From Nocardioides sp. J54 (GTDB lineage Bacteria; Actinomycetota; Actinomycetes; Propionibacteriales; Nocardioidaceae), in assembly GCF_000519005.1 (NCBI RefSeq), contig NZ_JAER01000010.1:1-64000 (forward strand): a stretch of 64,000 nucleotides of DNA, given 5' to 3'. The translations under genes were made by a program, and so were the position numbers. Shown here piece after piece: positions 26,227 through 34,386 of this stretch. The notes beneath the pieces were generated by a model. It was not told where the DNA came from and did no database searches. It saw only the letters and a program-made list of their open reading frames with translations. Position 1 is the stretch's first letter, and each line of letters begins with the position of its first letter.

Positions 26227-28053
26227 GTGCAGGACGGCCAGCGTGGGGCTGCCGGACTGCCGTGGGGTTCGGGGGGCCAGGAAGTGGTGGGGATAGTCCA
26301 ATTGCTCGTCGACGAGGGGCTCGTCGGCGAGGACGACGCTGCCCAGGCGCTCGAGCAGCAGCGCCGCAGTGGCGGGTACCTCGGTGAGCACCTGGTCCGG
26401 GTCGGGGCGCTGACGCCCGAGGCGTTCTACGACGCGCTGACGCGGTCCTGGCGCGAGAACCTGCGCGACCTCGTCGCCGAGCCGCCGCCGCCCCTGCTGC
26501 TGGTCGAGGTCGATGTCGAGCGCACCATCGAGCTCGGCTGGGTCGCCTGTGAGCTGACCCCGGACGGCGACCTCGTCGTCGCCTCGTCCGTGCCGCCGTC
26601 CGAGGACCTCGTCGCCGAGGTGCTGGAGTACTTCCCCGCGCGCCACGTCGAGTTCGTCTCCTGCACGCGCGACGACCTCGACCGCCTGGTGCTCGACGTG
26701 CGGGTCGCACGGCAGGACGTCGCCGGCCGGCCCTCGCCGCACCACGTCCACCCGATCCACGTCGGGCTCGCCGTCGTCAGCGCCGGGATCGTCGTGATGG
26801 GCGCCCTGACGCTGCCCGTCGGCGCCCTCGCGGTGCCGCTCCTCGTCGCGTCGGTGCTCTTCCTCGTCGGCGGCCTCATCCAGGCGCTGAGCGGCTACGT
26901 GCTGCTCGCCGAGCCCGACGAGGCCCCGCAGGACGTCCCGGACGAGCGCATCGACGACGCCGCGCTGCCGCTCTACTCCGTCATCCTGCTGCTCGGCGGC
27001 GGTGCGCCCGGCCTCGAGCGCCTGCTGCGGAACTTCGAGGCCGTCGACTACCCGCGCGAGCGCACCGACGCGATCCTCGTCGTCGACCGCGACGACGAGG
27101 AGACCATCGCGGCGCTGCGCGAGAGCGCCCCGCGCAGCTGGGTGCGGGTCGCCCGCGTGCCGTCGCAGGACTTCGCGGACGTCGTACCCGCCTGCGACCA
27201 CGCCCTCGCGCTCGCCCGGGGCCGTTACGTCGTCGCGTTCCGGCAGGACGACCGCCCGGACGCCGACCAGCTGCGGCGTGCGGTCGCGACCTTCGAGGCC
27301 GACCTCGCCGCGCGGCTCGCCGAGGACCGGCCGGCCCAGCCCTACCTCGGCCTGCGGGTGGCGCGCCGCGGGGGACCGTCGCCCATCGGGCTGGAGCGGA
27401 TCGCCGCAGCCGACGAGGCGGTGCTGCTCAACGGCCTCTCCGGGCACGGCTCGACCGACGTCACCGAGGTGCACTGCAACATGCGCCTGCTGCGCAGGTA
27501 CGGCGGCTTCGCGGCCCTGCTGCCCGGCTCCGCCCAGCGGGGCACGGCCGAGCGGCCCCCGCGGATCGGCACGCTGGACTCCAGCTCGCAGCACGCCTCG
27601 ATCCGGCTCAACCGCAGCTGGTGGGACCAGCAGGCCGAGGCCTTCGCCCGCGACGTCCTCGAGGTCGCCGCGCGGGTGCACGCCTTGCTGCGAGGCAGCA
27701 ATGCCGGTCCCCGCATGTTCGCCTCCGCGATCGCCGCCCGGCTGTCGGCGATCGCGCTGCTGCTCAGCTACCCGGTCGTGCTCGGCGGCACGGTCGTGGT
27801 GATGGCACGCAGCCCGCTCGCCGAGGACACCCTGGTCAACCACGTCGTCTGGGTCTCGCTCGGTGGCCTGGTGCTCGTCGTCGGCACGATCACCGTGGTG
27901 GTCGGGCTGCTGCTGGTGCGGCAGCGCGGCTGGCGCACCGCCGTCGACGCCCTCACGGTGCCGGCGCTGTGGATGCTCTACTCGCTCGCGGCGTGGGCCG
28001 CGGTGTTCGCCGCGGTGCTGCGCCGCAGCGAGCCCGCCGGCGAGGCCGGGTAG
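26227..28053 (+). CDS. MshEN-domain membrane protein with degenerate GT2 glycosyltransferase fold
   Basis: This protein of up to 608 aa has three parts. Residues about 25-165 resemble the MshEN/GspE N-terminal domain (VDEGLVGEDDAAQALEQQ and GGYLGEHLVRVGAL). Two membrane helices follow near 178-220. A GT2-like domain runs to about 490, and three more helices lie near 500-600. The layout is that of NfrB-type MshEN-GT2 proteins, but the metal site where family members read DAEDRPDPDQL is RQDDRPDADQL, so the first Asp is Arg. No TED or QxxRW motif is visible, so it may be a non-catalytic scaffold or receptor. The start is uncertain: GTG 26227 lies 8 nt after TACCCT, and GTGs at 26284/26287 follow AGGA. 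Confidence 0.65.
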   Translation: MQDGQRGAAGLPWGSGGQEVVGIVQLLVDEGLVGEDDAAQALEQQRRSGGYLGEHLVRVGALTPEAFYDALTRSWRENLRDLVAEPPPPLLLVEVDVERTIELGWVACELTPDGDLVVASSVPPSEDLVAEVLEYFPARHVEFVSCTRDDLDRLVLDVRVARQDVAGRPSPHHVHPIHVGLAVVSAGIVVMGALTLPVGALAVPLLVASVLFLVGGLIQALSGYVLLAEPDEAPQDVPDERIDDAALPLYSVILLLGGGAPGLERLLRNFEAVDYPRERTDAILVVDRDDEETIAALRESAPRSWVRVARVPSQDFADVVPACDHALALARGRYVVAFRQDDRPDADQLRRAVATFEADLAARLAEDRPAQPYLGLRVARRGGPSPIGLERIAAADEAVLLNGLSGHGSTDVTEVHCNMRLLRRYGGFAALLPGSAQRGTAERPPRIGTLDSSSQHASIRLNRSWWDQQAEAFARDVLEVAARVHALLRGSNAGPRMFASAIAARLSAIALLLSYPVVLGGTVVVMARSPLAEDTLVNHVVWVSLGGLVLVVGTITVVVGLLLVRQRGWRTAVDALTVPALWMLYSLAAWAAVFAAVLRRSEPAGEAG

Positions 28054-28132
28054 CGACGCGCCCGACGACCGGACGCATCGTCGGCCGGGCAACGGCACGC
28101 CCTAGCCTGTGGTCATCTCGGGACGAAAGGGA

Positions 28133-28282
28133 ATGACGATGTCGTTCTTCGACCAGCAGGCCATCCACTCGGCACCGGCCGGACCGCCGGCCATGCCGCG
28201 GCGCATCCAGAACCGCATCTGGGCCGGCCTCGTCCTGCTGCTCCTGGTCGCCGCCGTGCTCGGCTCCGCGATGCTCTTCTGA
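28133..28282 (+). CDS. small single-pass membrane protein
   Basis: This 49-aa product starts at ATG 28133, with a second ATG two codons on, after GAAAGGGA. Residues 1-29 are polar with Pro-Ala-Gly, and residues 30-49 are one hydrophobic helix (WAGLVLLLLVAAVLGSAMLF) running to the stop, so it is a C-tail-anchored or single-span protein. It follows the degenerate glycosyltransferase gene by 79 bp. A TAGCCT hexamer at 28103 may give it its own promoter. No homologue was recognised. Confidence 0.6.
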   Translation: MTMSFFDQQAIHSAPAGPPAMPRRIQNRIWAGLVLLLLVAAVLGSAMLF

Positions 28283-28381
28283 CCCTCGGTCGCACCTCCT
28301 CGGGCCGTCGGCCGCCCCGACGCCTGTGGATGACGTGCGCCCGTACGGCGCCCTGTGGACAGCTGGTGGACGCCGTCGCGG

Positions 28382-28440
28382 TAGTCCCGGGTCAAAAGCA
28401 CCGCGACACGCCGGTCCAGGGTGCTTTTGGCCCGGGACTA
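28382..28440 (-). repeat. hairpin repeat (59-63 bp family), variant copy
   Basis: The 21-nt arms at 28382-28402 and 28420-28440 pair with a single G-U. The arm core reads AGTCCCGGG...AAAAGCACC, where the other copies have AGTCCCTGACGAAAAGCACC. The asymmetric loop GGCGTGTCGCGG is on the minus strand, so this copy is inverted relative to those at 44454, 45673 and 61337. Confidence 0.85.
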
Positions 28441-28508
28441 TCCCGACGCGACGGGACCGGGGCACCCGGTCGCGGGTCCCCGGGCGCGCGGTCACGGGGC
28501 CGGGGATG

Positions 28509-28658
28509 TCAGGCCGCGACCGGCATGCCACCCGGCAGGACGGTCGGTGCGCAGTCGCAGCTGTCGCTGCAGGCCAGGTAGGTGTGCACGGCGTGGCCGC
28601 ACGCGGGGCACGGCAGGTCGTGGCTGAGGTGTTGCTGCTGGGTGGTGTCGGTCCACAT
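28509..28658 (-). CDS. small Cys-rich zinc-ribbon-like protein
   Basis: This 49-aa protein starts at an ATG preceded by a strong GAAGGAGA site. It has a CPACGH knuckle at residues 17-22 followed by a CSDSCDC cluster near 30-36, so five Cys and one or two His could bind zinc. The N-terminus is rich in Thr, Gln and His. Cysteine content of about 10% and the excellent ribosome site argue that it is real. The role is unknown; it may be a small zinc-binding regulator or a metal-buffering peptide. Confidence 0.72.
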   Translation of the reverse strand: MWTDTTQQQHLSHDLPCPACGHAVHTYLACSDSCDCAPTVLPGGMPVAA

Positions 28659-28724
28659 CGCCCTGTCTCCTTCGGCGGTCTCGGGTGGCTCTCACTAGGA
28701 CCACGTAGGAGATCGGCGGAATAC

Positions 28725-28767
28725 GACATCGTCCGAGAAATCCTCAGCGGATTTCCCGGACGACGTC
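28725..28767 (-). terminator. hairpin terminator after enoyl-CoA hydratase gene
   Basis: Arms of 19 nt (28725-28743 and 28749-28767), with two mismatches and a TCAGC loop, form a long hairpin. It begins 20 bp beyond the stop codon of the crotonase gene and precedes the small Cys-rich gene on the same strand. Confidence 0.65.
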
Positions 28768-28787
28768 GGAGCAGGGCGGGTCGGGCG

Positions 28788-29582
28788 TCAGCGGCCGCGG
28801 GGGCCGTACACCGCCTCGGCCTTCTTGAACGCCGCCTCGCGGGCCGCCCGGGTGTTGCGGGCGGCCAGCAGGAAGAGCTGCTCGACCCGCTCGCGGGCGA
28901 ACGTACGACGGGGCGAGGCCGTCCAGGTGTCGTTGAAGAGGCGCTTGGCCGCGGCGACGGCGTCGGGCGACTTGCGGGAGATCTCGTTGGCGATCTGGAG
29001 CGCGCCGGTGAGCGGGTCGTTGTCGACGCGGGTCACGAGGCCGAGCTCGTGGGCGCGGGTGCCGTCGAAGACGTCGGCGGTCATCGTGAGGAGCTTGGCC
29101 TGATCGATGCCGACCAGCTCCTTGAGGGCCTGGATCCCCGACATGTCCGGGATCAGGCCCCACTTGCCCTCGAGCACCGACCAGCGTGAGTCGGGGGTCG
29201 CGACGCGGAAGTCGGCCGCGAGAGCGATCTGGAGGCCGCCGCCGAGGCAGTGCCCGTGCACGGCCGCGATGACCGGCACCGGGATCCGGCGGAACGCCCA
29301 CGGCGCCTCCTGGAAGAGGTTCGTGCCACGCAGCGGGTTCGGGACGAACGCCTTCGCGATGCCGCTGGGCTTGCGCAGCACCGAGGCGAAGTCGAGGCCG
29401 GCGCAGAAGGCGTCCCCGTCGCCGCTGATGACCACGGCGCGCAGGGTGCGGTCCTTGCGCAGGCGCCGGGCGGTCGCGACGAGCTCCTCCAGCATCTCGA
29501 GGGTGATCGCGTTGAGCTTGTCCGGCCGGGACAGCCGGACGTGGGCGATGCCGTCGGTGATCGTGCAGGTCACGGTGCTCAT
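28788..29582 (-). CDS. crotonase/enoyl-CoA hydratase family protein
   Basis: This 264-aa protein acts on acyl-CoA intermediates. Crotonase landmarks are LSRPDKLNAITLEML, the first oxyanion-hole segment GDGDAFCAGLDF, and the second HGHCLGGGLQIALAADFRVA. The usual hydratase Glu pair is not obvious. Instead GKWGLIPDMSG places an Asp where dienoyl-CoA isomerases have their catalytic Asp, so Delta3,5-Delta2,4-dienoyl-CoA isomerase or a related activity is possible. The operator-like site GTTACCGGCCGGTAGCA lies 8 bp before the start, as in etfD and fadE5. The C-terminus is the normal helical trimerisation end. Confidence 0.88.
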   Translation of the reverse strand: MSTVTCTITDGIAHVRLSRPDKLNAITLEMLEELVATARRLRKDRTLRAVVISGDGDAFCAGLDFASVLRKPSGIAKAFVPNPLRGTNLFQEAPWAFRRIPVPVIAAVHGHCLGGGLQIALAADFRVATPDSRWSVLEGKWGLIPDMSGIQALKELVGIDQAKLLTMTADVFDGTRAHELGLVTRVDNDPLTGALQIANEISRKSPDAVAAAKRLFNDTWTASPRRTFARERVEQLFLLAARNTRAAREAAFKKAEAVYGPRGR

Positions 29583-29589
29583 GGCGTCA

Positions 29590-29606
29590 TGCTACCGGCC
29601 GGTAAC
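29590..29606 (-). promoter_or_regulatory. shared beta-oxidation-type operator, site 3
   Basis: On the minus strand it reads GTTACCGGCCGGTAGCA, the most symmetric of the three sites (TTACCGGCCGGTA is a near-perfect palindrome). It lies 8 bp upstream of the crotonase-family ATG. Confidence 0.6.
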
Positions 29607-29670
29607 CTGCGTGTCGTCCCGACGCCCGCAGTCGGCCCGGGCCCGCCGTGTCCGTCCCCCGGACGCCACA

Positions 29671-29698
29671 CGAGCCGCGGGCTCAGGCCCGCGGCTCG
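29671..29698 (-). terminator. hairpin terminator after desaturase gene
   Basis: A perfect 12-bp stem, CGAGCCGCGGGC / GCCCGCGGCTCG, has a TCAG loop and lies 23 bp beyond the desaturase stop. Confidence 0.75.
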
Positions 29699-29720
29699 TC
29701 CGGTGTCTGGTGGGGTGCGC

Positions 29721-30956
29721 TCAGGCGGCCTGGGCCAGCTTGCGCGCCTCGCCCTCGAGCAGGCGCTGCATGACGCGACGCTTGCGCTTGTCGGCGGTGG
29801 CCATCGCGAACAGCAGCTTGAGCTGGCTGGGCAGGTTCTTCGCGTTGGTCGTGGCGAGCCACCCGTTCGGGAAGGACAGGCGGACCACCCGGTGCCAGGC
29901 GCTGTAGACCTGCTGCGGCAGCGGCGCCTCGTGGTAGTTGAGGTCGTACTTCTCGAACAGCGCCTTCACCTTCGGCGCCACCTCGGCGTACCGGCTGCTG
30001 GGCAGGTCGGGGAAGAGGTGGTGCTCGATCTGGTGCGACAGGTTGCCGGTCATGATGTGCATCAGCTTCGAGCCGGAGATGTTCGCCGAGCCGAGCATCT
30101 GGCGCAGGTACCACTCGCCCCGCGTCTCCTTCTCGGGGATCGACTTGAGCTCGAAGGTCTCGACGCCCTCGGGGAAGTGGCCGCACATGATGACCGAGTG
30201 CGACCACAGGTTGCGGATCAGGTTCGCGGTGAAGTTCGCGGCCAGGGCCGGCAGGAACGAACCGGTCGGCGCGGCGAGGACCGGGTTGACGACGTAGTCC
30301 TTCGTCGCCTGCTTGCGGACCTTCTTCAGCGTCGCCTTGAGGTTCCGCTTGAACTCCTCGCTGCGCTTCTCCTTCGGCAGGCGCAGGTTGCGGCCCAGCT
30401 CGAGGTCGTACGCCGCGATGCCGTACTCGAAGAAGCAGGCGTTGATGAAGTTCCACAGCGGCTGTGCGAGGTAGGCGGGGTACCAGCGCTGCTCCTCGTC
30501 GACGCGCATGATGCCGTAGCCGAGGTCGTTGTCCTTGCCGACGATGTTCGTGTAGGTGTGGTGGACCTCGTTGTGCGAGTGCTTCCAGCCGTCGGCGGTG
30601 GAGGCGTTGTCCCACTCCCACGTGGTCGAGTGGATCTTCGGGTCACGCATCCAGTCCCACTGGCCGTGCATGACGTTGTGGCCGATCTCCATGTTCTCGA
30701 GGATCTTGGCCACCGCGAGGCCGGCGGTGCCGAGCACCCACGCGGGCGGGAAGACGCTGGCGAGCAGCACGGCGCGGGAGCCGAGCTCGAGCTTGCGCTG
30801 GACGTCCACCATCTTGCGGATGTACGCCGCGTCCTTCTCGCCGCGGGCGTCGAGCACCTCCTGGCGGATGGCGTCGAGCTCGGCGCCGATGGCCTCGATG
30901 TCCTCGGGGGTGAGGTGCGCGATCGGGTTGTCGACCTTGTTGGTCACAGTGGTCAT
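29721..30956 (-). CDS. membrane fatty acid (acyl-CoA) desaturase, DesA3-like
   Basis: This 411-aa integral membrane di-iron desaturase has three histidine boxes: HNVMH in GHNVMHGQWDW, HSHNEVHH, and HQIEHH near the C-terminus. Hydrophobic stretches near 85-110 and 165-190 and in the middle fit the family. DesA3-type enzymes make oleoyl-CoA from stearoyl-CoA using electrons from a partner reductase, and that partner is encoded 27 bp upstream, as in the mycobacterial desA3/Rv3230c pair. The ATG start MTTVTNKVDNP is well placed. Delta-9 specificity is inferred from the family only. Confidence 0.93.
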   Translation of the reverse strand: MTTVTNKVDNPIAHLTPEDIEAIGAELDAIRQEVLDARGEKDAAYIRKMVDVQRKLELGSRAVLLASVFPPAWVLGTAGLAVAKILENMEIGHNVMHGQWDWMRDPKIHSTTWEWDNASTADGWKHSHNEVHHTYTNIVGKDNDLGYGIMRVDEEQRWYPAYLAQPLWNFINACFFEYGIAAYDLELGRNLRLPKEKRSEEFKRNLKATLKKVRKQATKDYVVNPVLAAPTGSFLPALAANFTANLIRNLWSHSVIMCGHFPEGVETFELKSIPEKETRGEWYLRQMLGSANISGSKLMHIMTGNLSHQIEHHLFPDLPSSRYAEVAPKVKALFEKYDLNYHEAPLPQQVYSAWHRVVRLSFPNGWLATTNAKNLPSQLKLLFAMATADKRKRRVMQRLLEGEARKLAQAA

Positions 30957-30983
30957 GTGTCAGTCCTGGAGGTCTCGTGAGGT

Positions 30984-32126
30984 TCAGTGGTCGATCTGGC
31001 AGTCGCCGGCAGCGGCGCTGATACACGTCTGGATCTTCACGCCACCCGGGTCGGTCTCGCCCGGGACGGCGACGGTGAGCTCGCCGTTGCGCAGGTCGCG
31101 CACGGCGCCGGAGGTCATCGGCAGCACGCAGCCCATGCAGATGCCCATCCGGCACCCGCTCGGCATCAGCACGCCCGACGACTCGGCAGCGTCGAGGATC
31201 GGCACCGACCCGTCGGCCTCGACGGTGGCGCCGGACGGCCCGGTGAAGGTGACCGTCCCGCCCTCGGCGTCCACGTCGACGACCGTCGGGCGGAAGCGCT
31301 CGGTGTGCAGGGTGAGGCGGCGCTCGTCGTAGAACGCCTCCAGGGTGTCGAGCAGCCCGGCCGGGCCGCAGGCGTACGCCGTGCGCTCGGCCAGGTCGGG
31401 GACCTCGGCCTCGAGGTCGTCGGTGGTGAGCAGCCCGTCGGTGTCGGTGTGCCGCTCGACGAGGCGCAGCCGGCCGGCCTCGGCGTGGGCGCGCAGCTCG
31501 GCTCCGAAGATCACCTCGTCGCGCTTCATCGCCGAGTGGACCAGCACGATGTCGTACGCCGCGCGGGCGACCGACTCGTTGCGGGAGTAGAGGTTGCGCA
31601 GCATCCCGATGACCGGGGTGATGCCCGAGCCCGCCGTCACCATCAGCAGCTTCTGCTTCTCGGCACGCGGCGGGGCGAGGACGAAGTCGCCCTCGGCCTG
31701 GGCGAGGTGGAGCATCTGGCCGACCCGGGCCTGGTGGACGAGGTACTGCGAGACCGCCCCGCCGGGGATCGCCTTGACGGTGATCGAGATCCGGCCGTCG
31801 GGGCGCGGGCCGTGGGTCAGGGAGTAGGTGCGCCACAGGCGCACGCCGTCGACGTCGATCCCGACCCGGACGTACTGGCCGGGGATGTGCCCGGCCCAGT
31901 CGCGGCCGGGCTTGATGACGATCGTGGCGGCGTCGGCGGTCTCGGCCTCGACGGCCTCGATGCGGCCCTTGAGGCCGGACGCGGCGCCGGGGCGGAGCGG
32001 GGCGAAGTGGTCGAGCAGGTCGTCGACCGTCAGCGGGGTGACCGCTGCGTCGAGCAGGCTGCGCAGGCGGTTCGGGAGGCGCCCGGTGCGGGCAGCCGAA
32101 CGAGGGCCGGCGGTTGTGGAACTCAC
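30984..32126 (-). CDS. flavin/2Fe-2S oxidoreductase, desaturase electron donor (Rv3230c-like)
   Basis: This 380-aa cytoplasmic reductase has an FAD domain (residues about 50-150), an NAD(P)H domain with LLMVTAGSGITPVIGML, and a C-terminal plant-type 2Fe-2S ferredoxin domain. The cluster Cys are in SGCRMGICMGCVLP, with the fourth in IQTCISAAAGDC. This is the architecture of Rv3230c, which feeds electrons to DesA3. The desaturase gene follows 27 bp downstream, so the pair forms one operon. A PucR-type regulator is encoded divergently 95 bp away and may control it. Confidence 0.93.
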   Translation of the reverse strand: MSSTTAGPRSAARTGRLPNRLRSLLDAAVTPLTVDDLLDHFAPLRPGAASGLKGRIEAVEAETADAATIVIKPGRDWAGHIPGQYVRVGIDVDGVRLWRTYSLTHGPRPDGRISITVKAIPGGAVSQYLVHQARVGQMLHLAQAEGDFVLAPPRAEKQKLLMVTAGSGITPVIGMLRNLYSRNESVARAAYDIVLVHSAMKRDEVIFGAELRAHAEAGRLRLVERHTDTDGLLTTDDLEAEVPDLAERTAYACGPAGLLDTLEAFYDERRLTLHTERFRPTVVDVDAEGGTVTFTGPSGATVEADGSVPILDAAESSGVLMPSGCRMGICMGCVLPMTSGAVRDLRNGELTVAVPGETDPGGVKIQTCISAAAGDCQIDH

Positions 32127-32221
32127 TCCACCACACTCGCAACTCCGGCCGCTAAACTCATGACCACAGTCGGTGAATCTGCCGACGGTTTTTGTTCGCC
32201 AGGAGTGAAGAAGGCGGATCC

Positions 32222-33412
32222 ATGCCGCGTCGATCCCTGCGCCGGCCGCGTGCCGACCGGAGCGTCCTGCTGCCCCCGGAGACGGTGGCCGCGATCCGCA
32301 GCGACCTGGCGACGGTCGCCGACGACGTCGTCGACCAGATCATCCGTGAGGTGCCACCCTACGAGGACGCGTTCAGCGGCCCGATGGGCGAGACCATCCG
32401 CGGAGCGGTGCAGGTCGCCCTCGGCGGCTTCCTCTCCCTGATCAGCGACCGCCGCGGCCCCGACGCGCTCGCCCCGCGGGCCTCCGCCGTCGACGGCGCC
32501 TACGAGCTGGGGCGGGGCGAGGTCCGCAGCGGCCGGACGACGGACGCCCTGCTCTCGGCGTACCGGATCGGCGCCCGGGTGTCGTGGCAGCACCTGTCCG
32601 CGAAGGCCGTGCAGCAGGGCATCGACCCGGCCACGATGGCCTCCTTTGCCGAGCTGGTGTTCGCCTACATCGACGAGCTGTCGGCCGCGAGCGTCGCCGG
32701 CCACCGCGACGAGTCCGCCGCCGAGGGGCGGATCCGGCAGCGCATGGTCGAGCGCCTCGCCCGGCACCTGCTCACCGGCGCTCCGGAGGCCACCGTGCTC
32801 GCGTCGGCCGAGCGGGCCGAGTGGTCGCCCCCGACCACGCTGACCGCCGTCCTCGTCCCGGAGGCGCAGGCCGGCACCCTGCAGGGCGTGCTGCGCCGCG
32901 GCACGCTGCTCACCACCGACCTGCCCGACCTGGACGGCCACGCGTTGCTGATGGTGCCCGACGCCCACGACCGCGCCCGGGTGCCGCTGCTGCGGGCCGT
33001 GCAGGGGCGCGACGCGCTCGTCGGCCCGCCGCGGCCGTGGCTGGACGTGCGCGAGTCCTACGAGCGTGCCCTGCGGGCCAGGGTCCTTGGCCTCACCGGC
33101 GACACCGAGCGGCACCTGCCGCTGCTGGTGCTGACTGCGGACCCCCGGGCGCTGGAGGACCTGCGAGCCGTGGTGCTGTCGCCGCTGGCCGACCTGCGTC
33201 CCTCCACTGCCGCGAAGCTGCGGGAGACCCTGCGCGCCTGGCTGCTCCACCAGGGCCGCCGTGACGACGTGGCCGCCGCCCTCTTCGTGCACCCGCAGAC
33301 CATCCGCTACCGCATGACCCAGCTGCGCGACCTCTACGGGGAGCGTTTGGAGGATCCCGATACGGTCCTCGCGCTGACCCTTGCGCTCGGTGTGGAGGAG
33401 GAGTCCGGATGA
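32222..33412 (+). CDS. PucR-type helix-turn-helix transcriptional regulator
   Basis: This 396-aa protein starts at ATG 32222 after GAAGAAGGCGG. The N-terminal two thirds is the helical sensory region seen in actinobacterial PucR-like proteins (VVDQIIREVPPYEDAF, DALLSAYRIGARVSW). The C-terminus has the PucR HTH motif HPQTIRYRMTQLRDLYG, followed by ALTLALG. It is divergent from the desaturase operon and overlaps the next gene by 4 bp (ATGA), so it is co-translated with an SGNH lipoprotein. It is related to the regulator at 39281. The effector is unknown. Confidence 0.88.
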   Translation: MPRRSLRRPRADRSVLLPPETVAAIRSDLATVADDVVDQIIREVPPYEDAFSGPMGETIRGAVQVALGGFLSLISDRRGPDALAPRASAVDGAYELGRGEVRSGRTTDALLSAYRIGARVSWQHLSAKAVQQGIDPATMASFAELVFAYIDELSAASVAGHRDESAAEGRIRQRMVERLARHLLTGAPEATVLASAERAEWSPPTTLTAVLVPEAQAGTLQGVLRRGTLLTTDLPDLDGHALLMVPDAHDRARVPLLRAVQGRDALVGPPRPWLDVRESYERALRARVLGLTGDTERHLPLLVLTADPRALEDLRAVVLSPLADLRPSTAAKLRETLRAWLLHQGRRDDVAAALFVHPQTIRYRMTQLRDLYGERLEDPDTVLALTLALGVEEESG

Positions 33413-34311
33413 GGTCGTGGGCCGTGCGGCTGGTGCCGCTGGCAGTGCTGCCTGCGCTCGTCGCCGCGCTCGCGGGGTGCCAGTCTGCGCGGAAGGCCGA
33501 CCCCGACGCGACCCCGAGCCGCAAGCCGGTCGTCGCCGGCGACAGGTACGTCGCGCTGGGCGACTCCTACACCTCGGCGCCCGCGGTCGGGGAGCCGACC
33601 GGGCCGCCCGCCTGCCAGCAGACCGACCGCAACTACCCGCACCTGCTGGCCGAGGCGCTGGACCTCGACCTGGTCGACGTCAGCTGCGGCGGTGCGAAGA
33701 CGCCCAACATGACCACCCAGCCGCAGGTCGCCGGCACCGACCGCCTGCCACCCCAGGTCGAGGCCGTCACCGAGGACACCGCGCTGGTCACCATCAGCAT
33801 CGGGGCCAACAACGGCTCGGTCTACGGCAACCTGGTCATCCGGTGCGCGCAGCTCGCGCTCGCCGACCCCGACGGGGCCCCCTGCTCCGACCTGGCCCAG
33901 CAGAACGACGACGTGCTGCCCACGGTCTTCGACGGCGTCGTCGAGGGGATCGTCGAGACCGTCGACGCCGTCCTCGAGCGCGCCCCGGACGCGCGGGTCG
34001 TCGTGGTCGGCTACCCGCAGATCTTCCCGGCCGAGGGCACCTGTCCCGAGCTCCCGCTCGCCGAGGGCGACTACCCCTTCGGGCGCGGCGTGATCGAGGC
34101 GTTCGTGCAGGCGCAGGCGCGGGCGGCGACCGAGTCGGGCGCGGAGTACGTCGACGTGTGGGCCGCCACGGAGGGCCACGACATCTGTGCCGACGAGCCG
34201 TGGATCGCCGGGTTCGAGCCGGCGAAGGCGGCGACGCCGTACCACCCCTACGCCGAGGAGCAGGAGGCCGTCGCCGGCCTGCTCGAGGACCTGGTCGCCC
34301 GGCAGGGCTGA
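33409..34311 (+). CDS. SGNH/GDSL lipase-like lipoprotein
   Basis: This 300-aa exported hydrolase overlaps the preceding regulator gene by ATGA. The signal peptide ends in lipobox AALAGC with Cys near residue 23. Block I is GDSYTS with the nucleophile Ser, block III reads SIGANNG in place of GGND, and the C-terminal His is in PYHPYAEEQ. Cysteine pairs (PPACQQ/VSCGG, RCAQ/PCSD, GTCPE/DICAD) fit the disulfide pattern of secreted SGNH lipases of the Streptomyces type. It should cleave an ester, possibly lipid, outside the cell. Confidence 0.9.
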   Translation: MRSWAVRLVPLAVLPALVAALAGCQSARKADPDATPSRKPVVAGDRYVALGDSYTSAPAVGEPTGPPACQQTDRNYPHLLAEALDLDLVDVSCGGAKTPNMTTQPQVAGTDRLPPQVEAVTEDTALVTISIGANNGSVYGNLVIRCAQLALADPDGAPCSDLAQQNDDVLPTVFDGVVEGIVETVDAVLERAPDARVVVVGYPQIFPAEGTCPELPLAEGDYPFGRGVIEAFVQAQARAATESGAEYVDVWAATEGHDICADEPWIAGFEPAKAATPYHPYAEEQEAVAGLLEDLVARQG

Positions 34312-34334
34312 CCTCGCCGCCGGCCCGCGCGCCG

Positions 34335-34364
34335 GTTTGTCTCAGGGATCGTGTTGCGACAAAC
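34335..34364. promoter_or_regulatory. candidate GntR operator
   Basis: The inverted repeat GTTTGTC (34335-34341) / GACAAAC (34358-34364) overlaps the -35 region of the promoter whose -10 is TAGCAT (34375-34380), which ends 6 nt before the ATG at 34387. The regulator encoded second in this operon is the natural candidate to bind it. Confidence 0.5.
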
Positions 34365-34386
34365 GGGACTTGTGTAGCATATCCGG

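Noticed and set aside
28326-28508. Plus-strand short open frames around the hairpin repeat at 28382
   Set aside because: They read through the palindromic repeat and have no initiation signals or family similarity.
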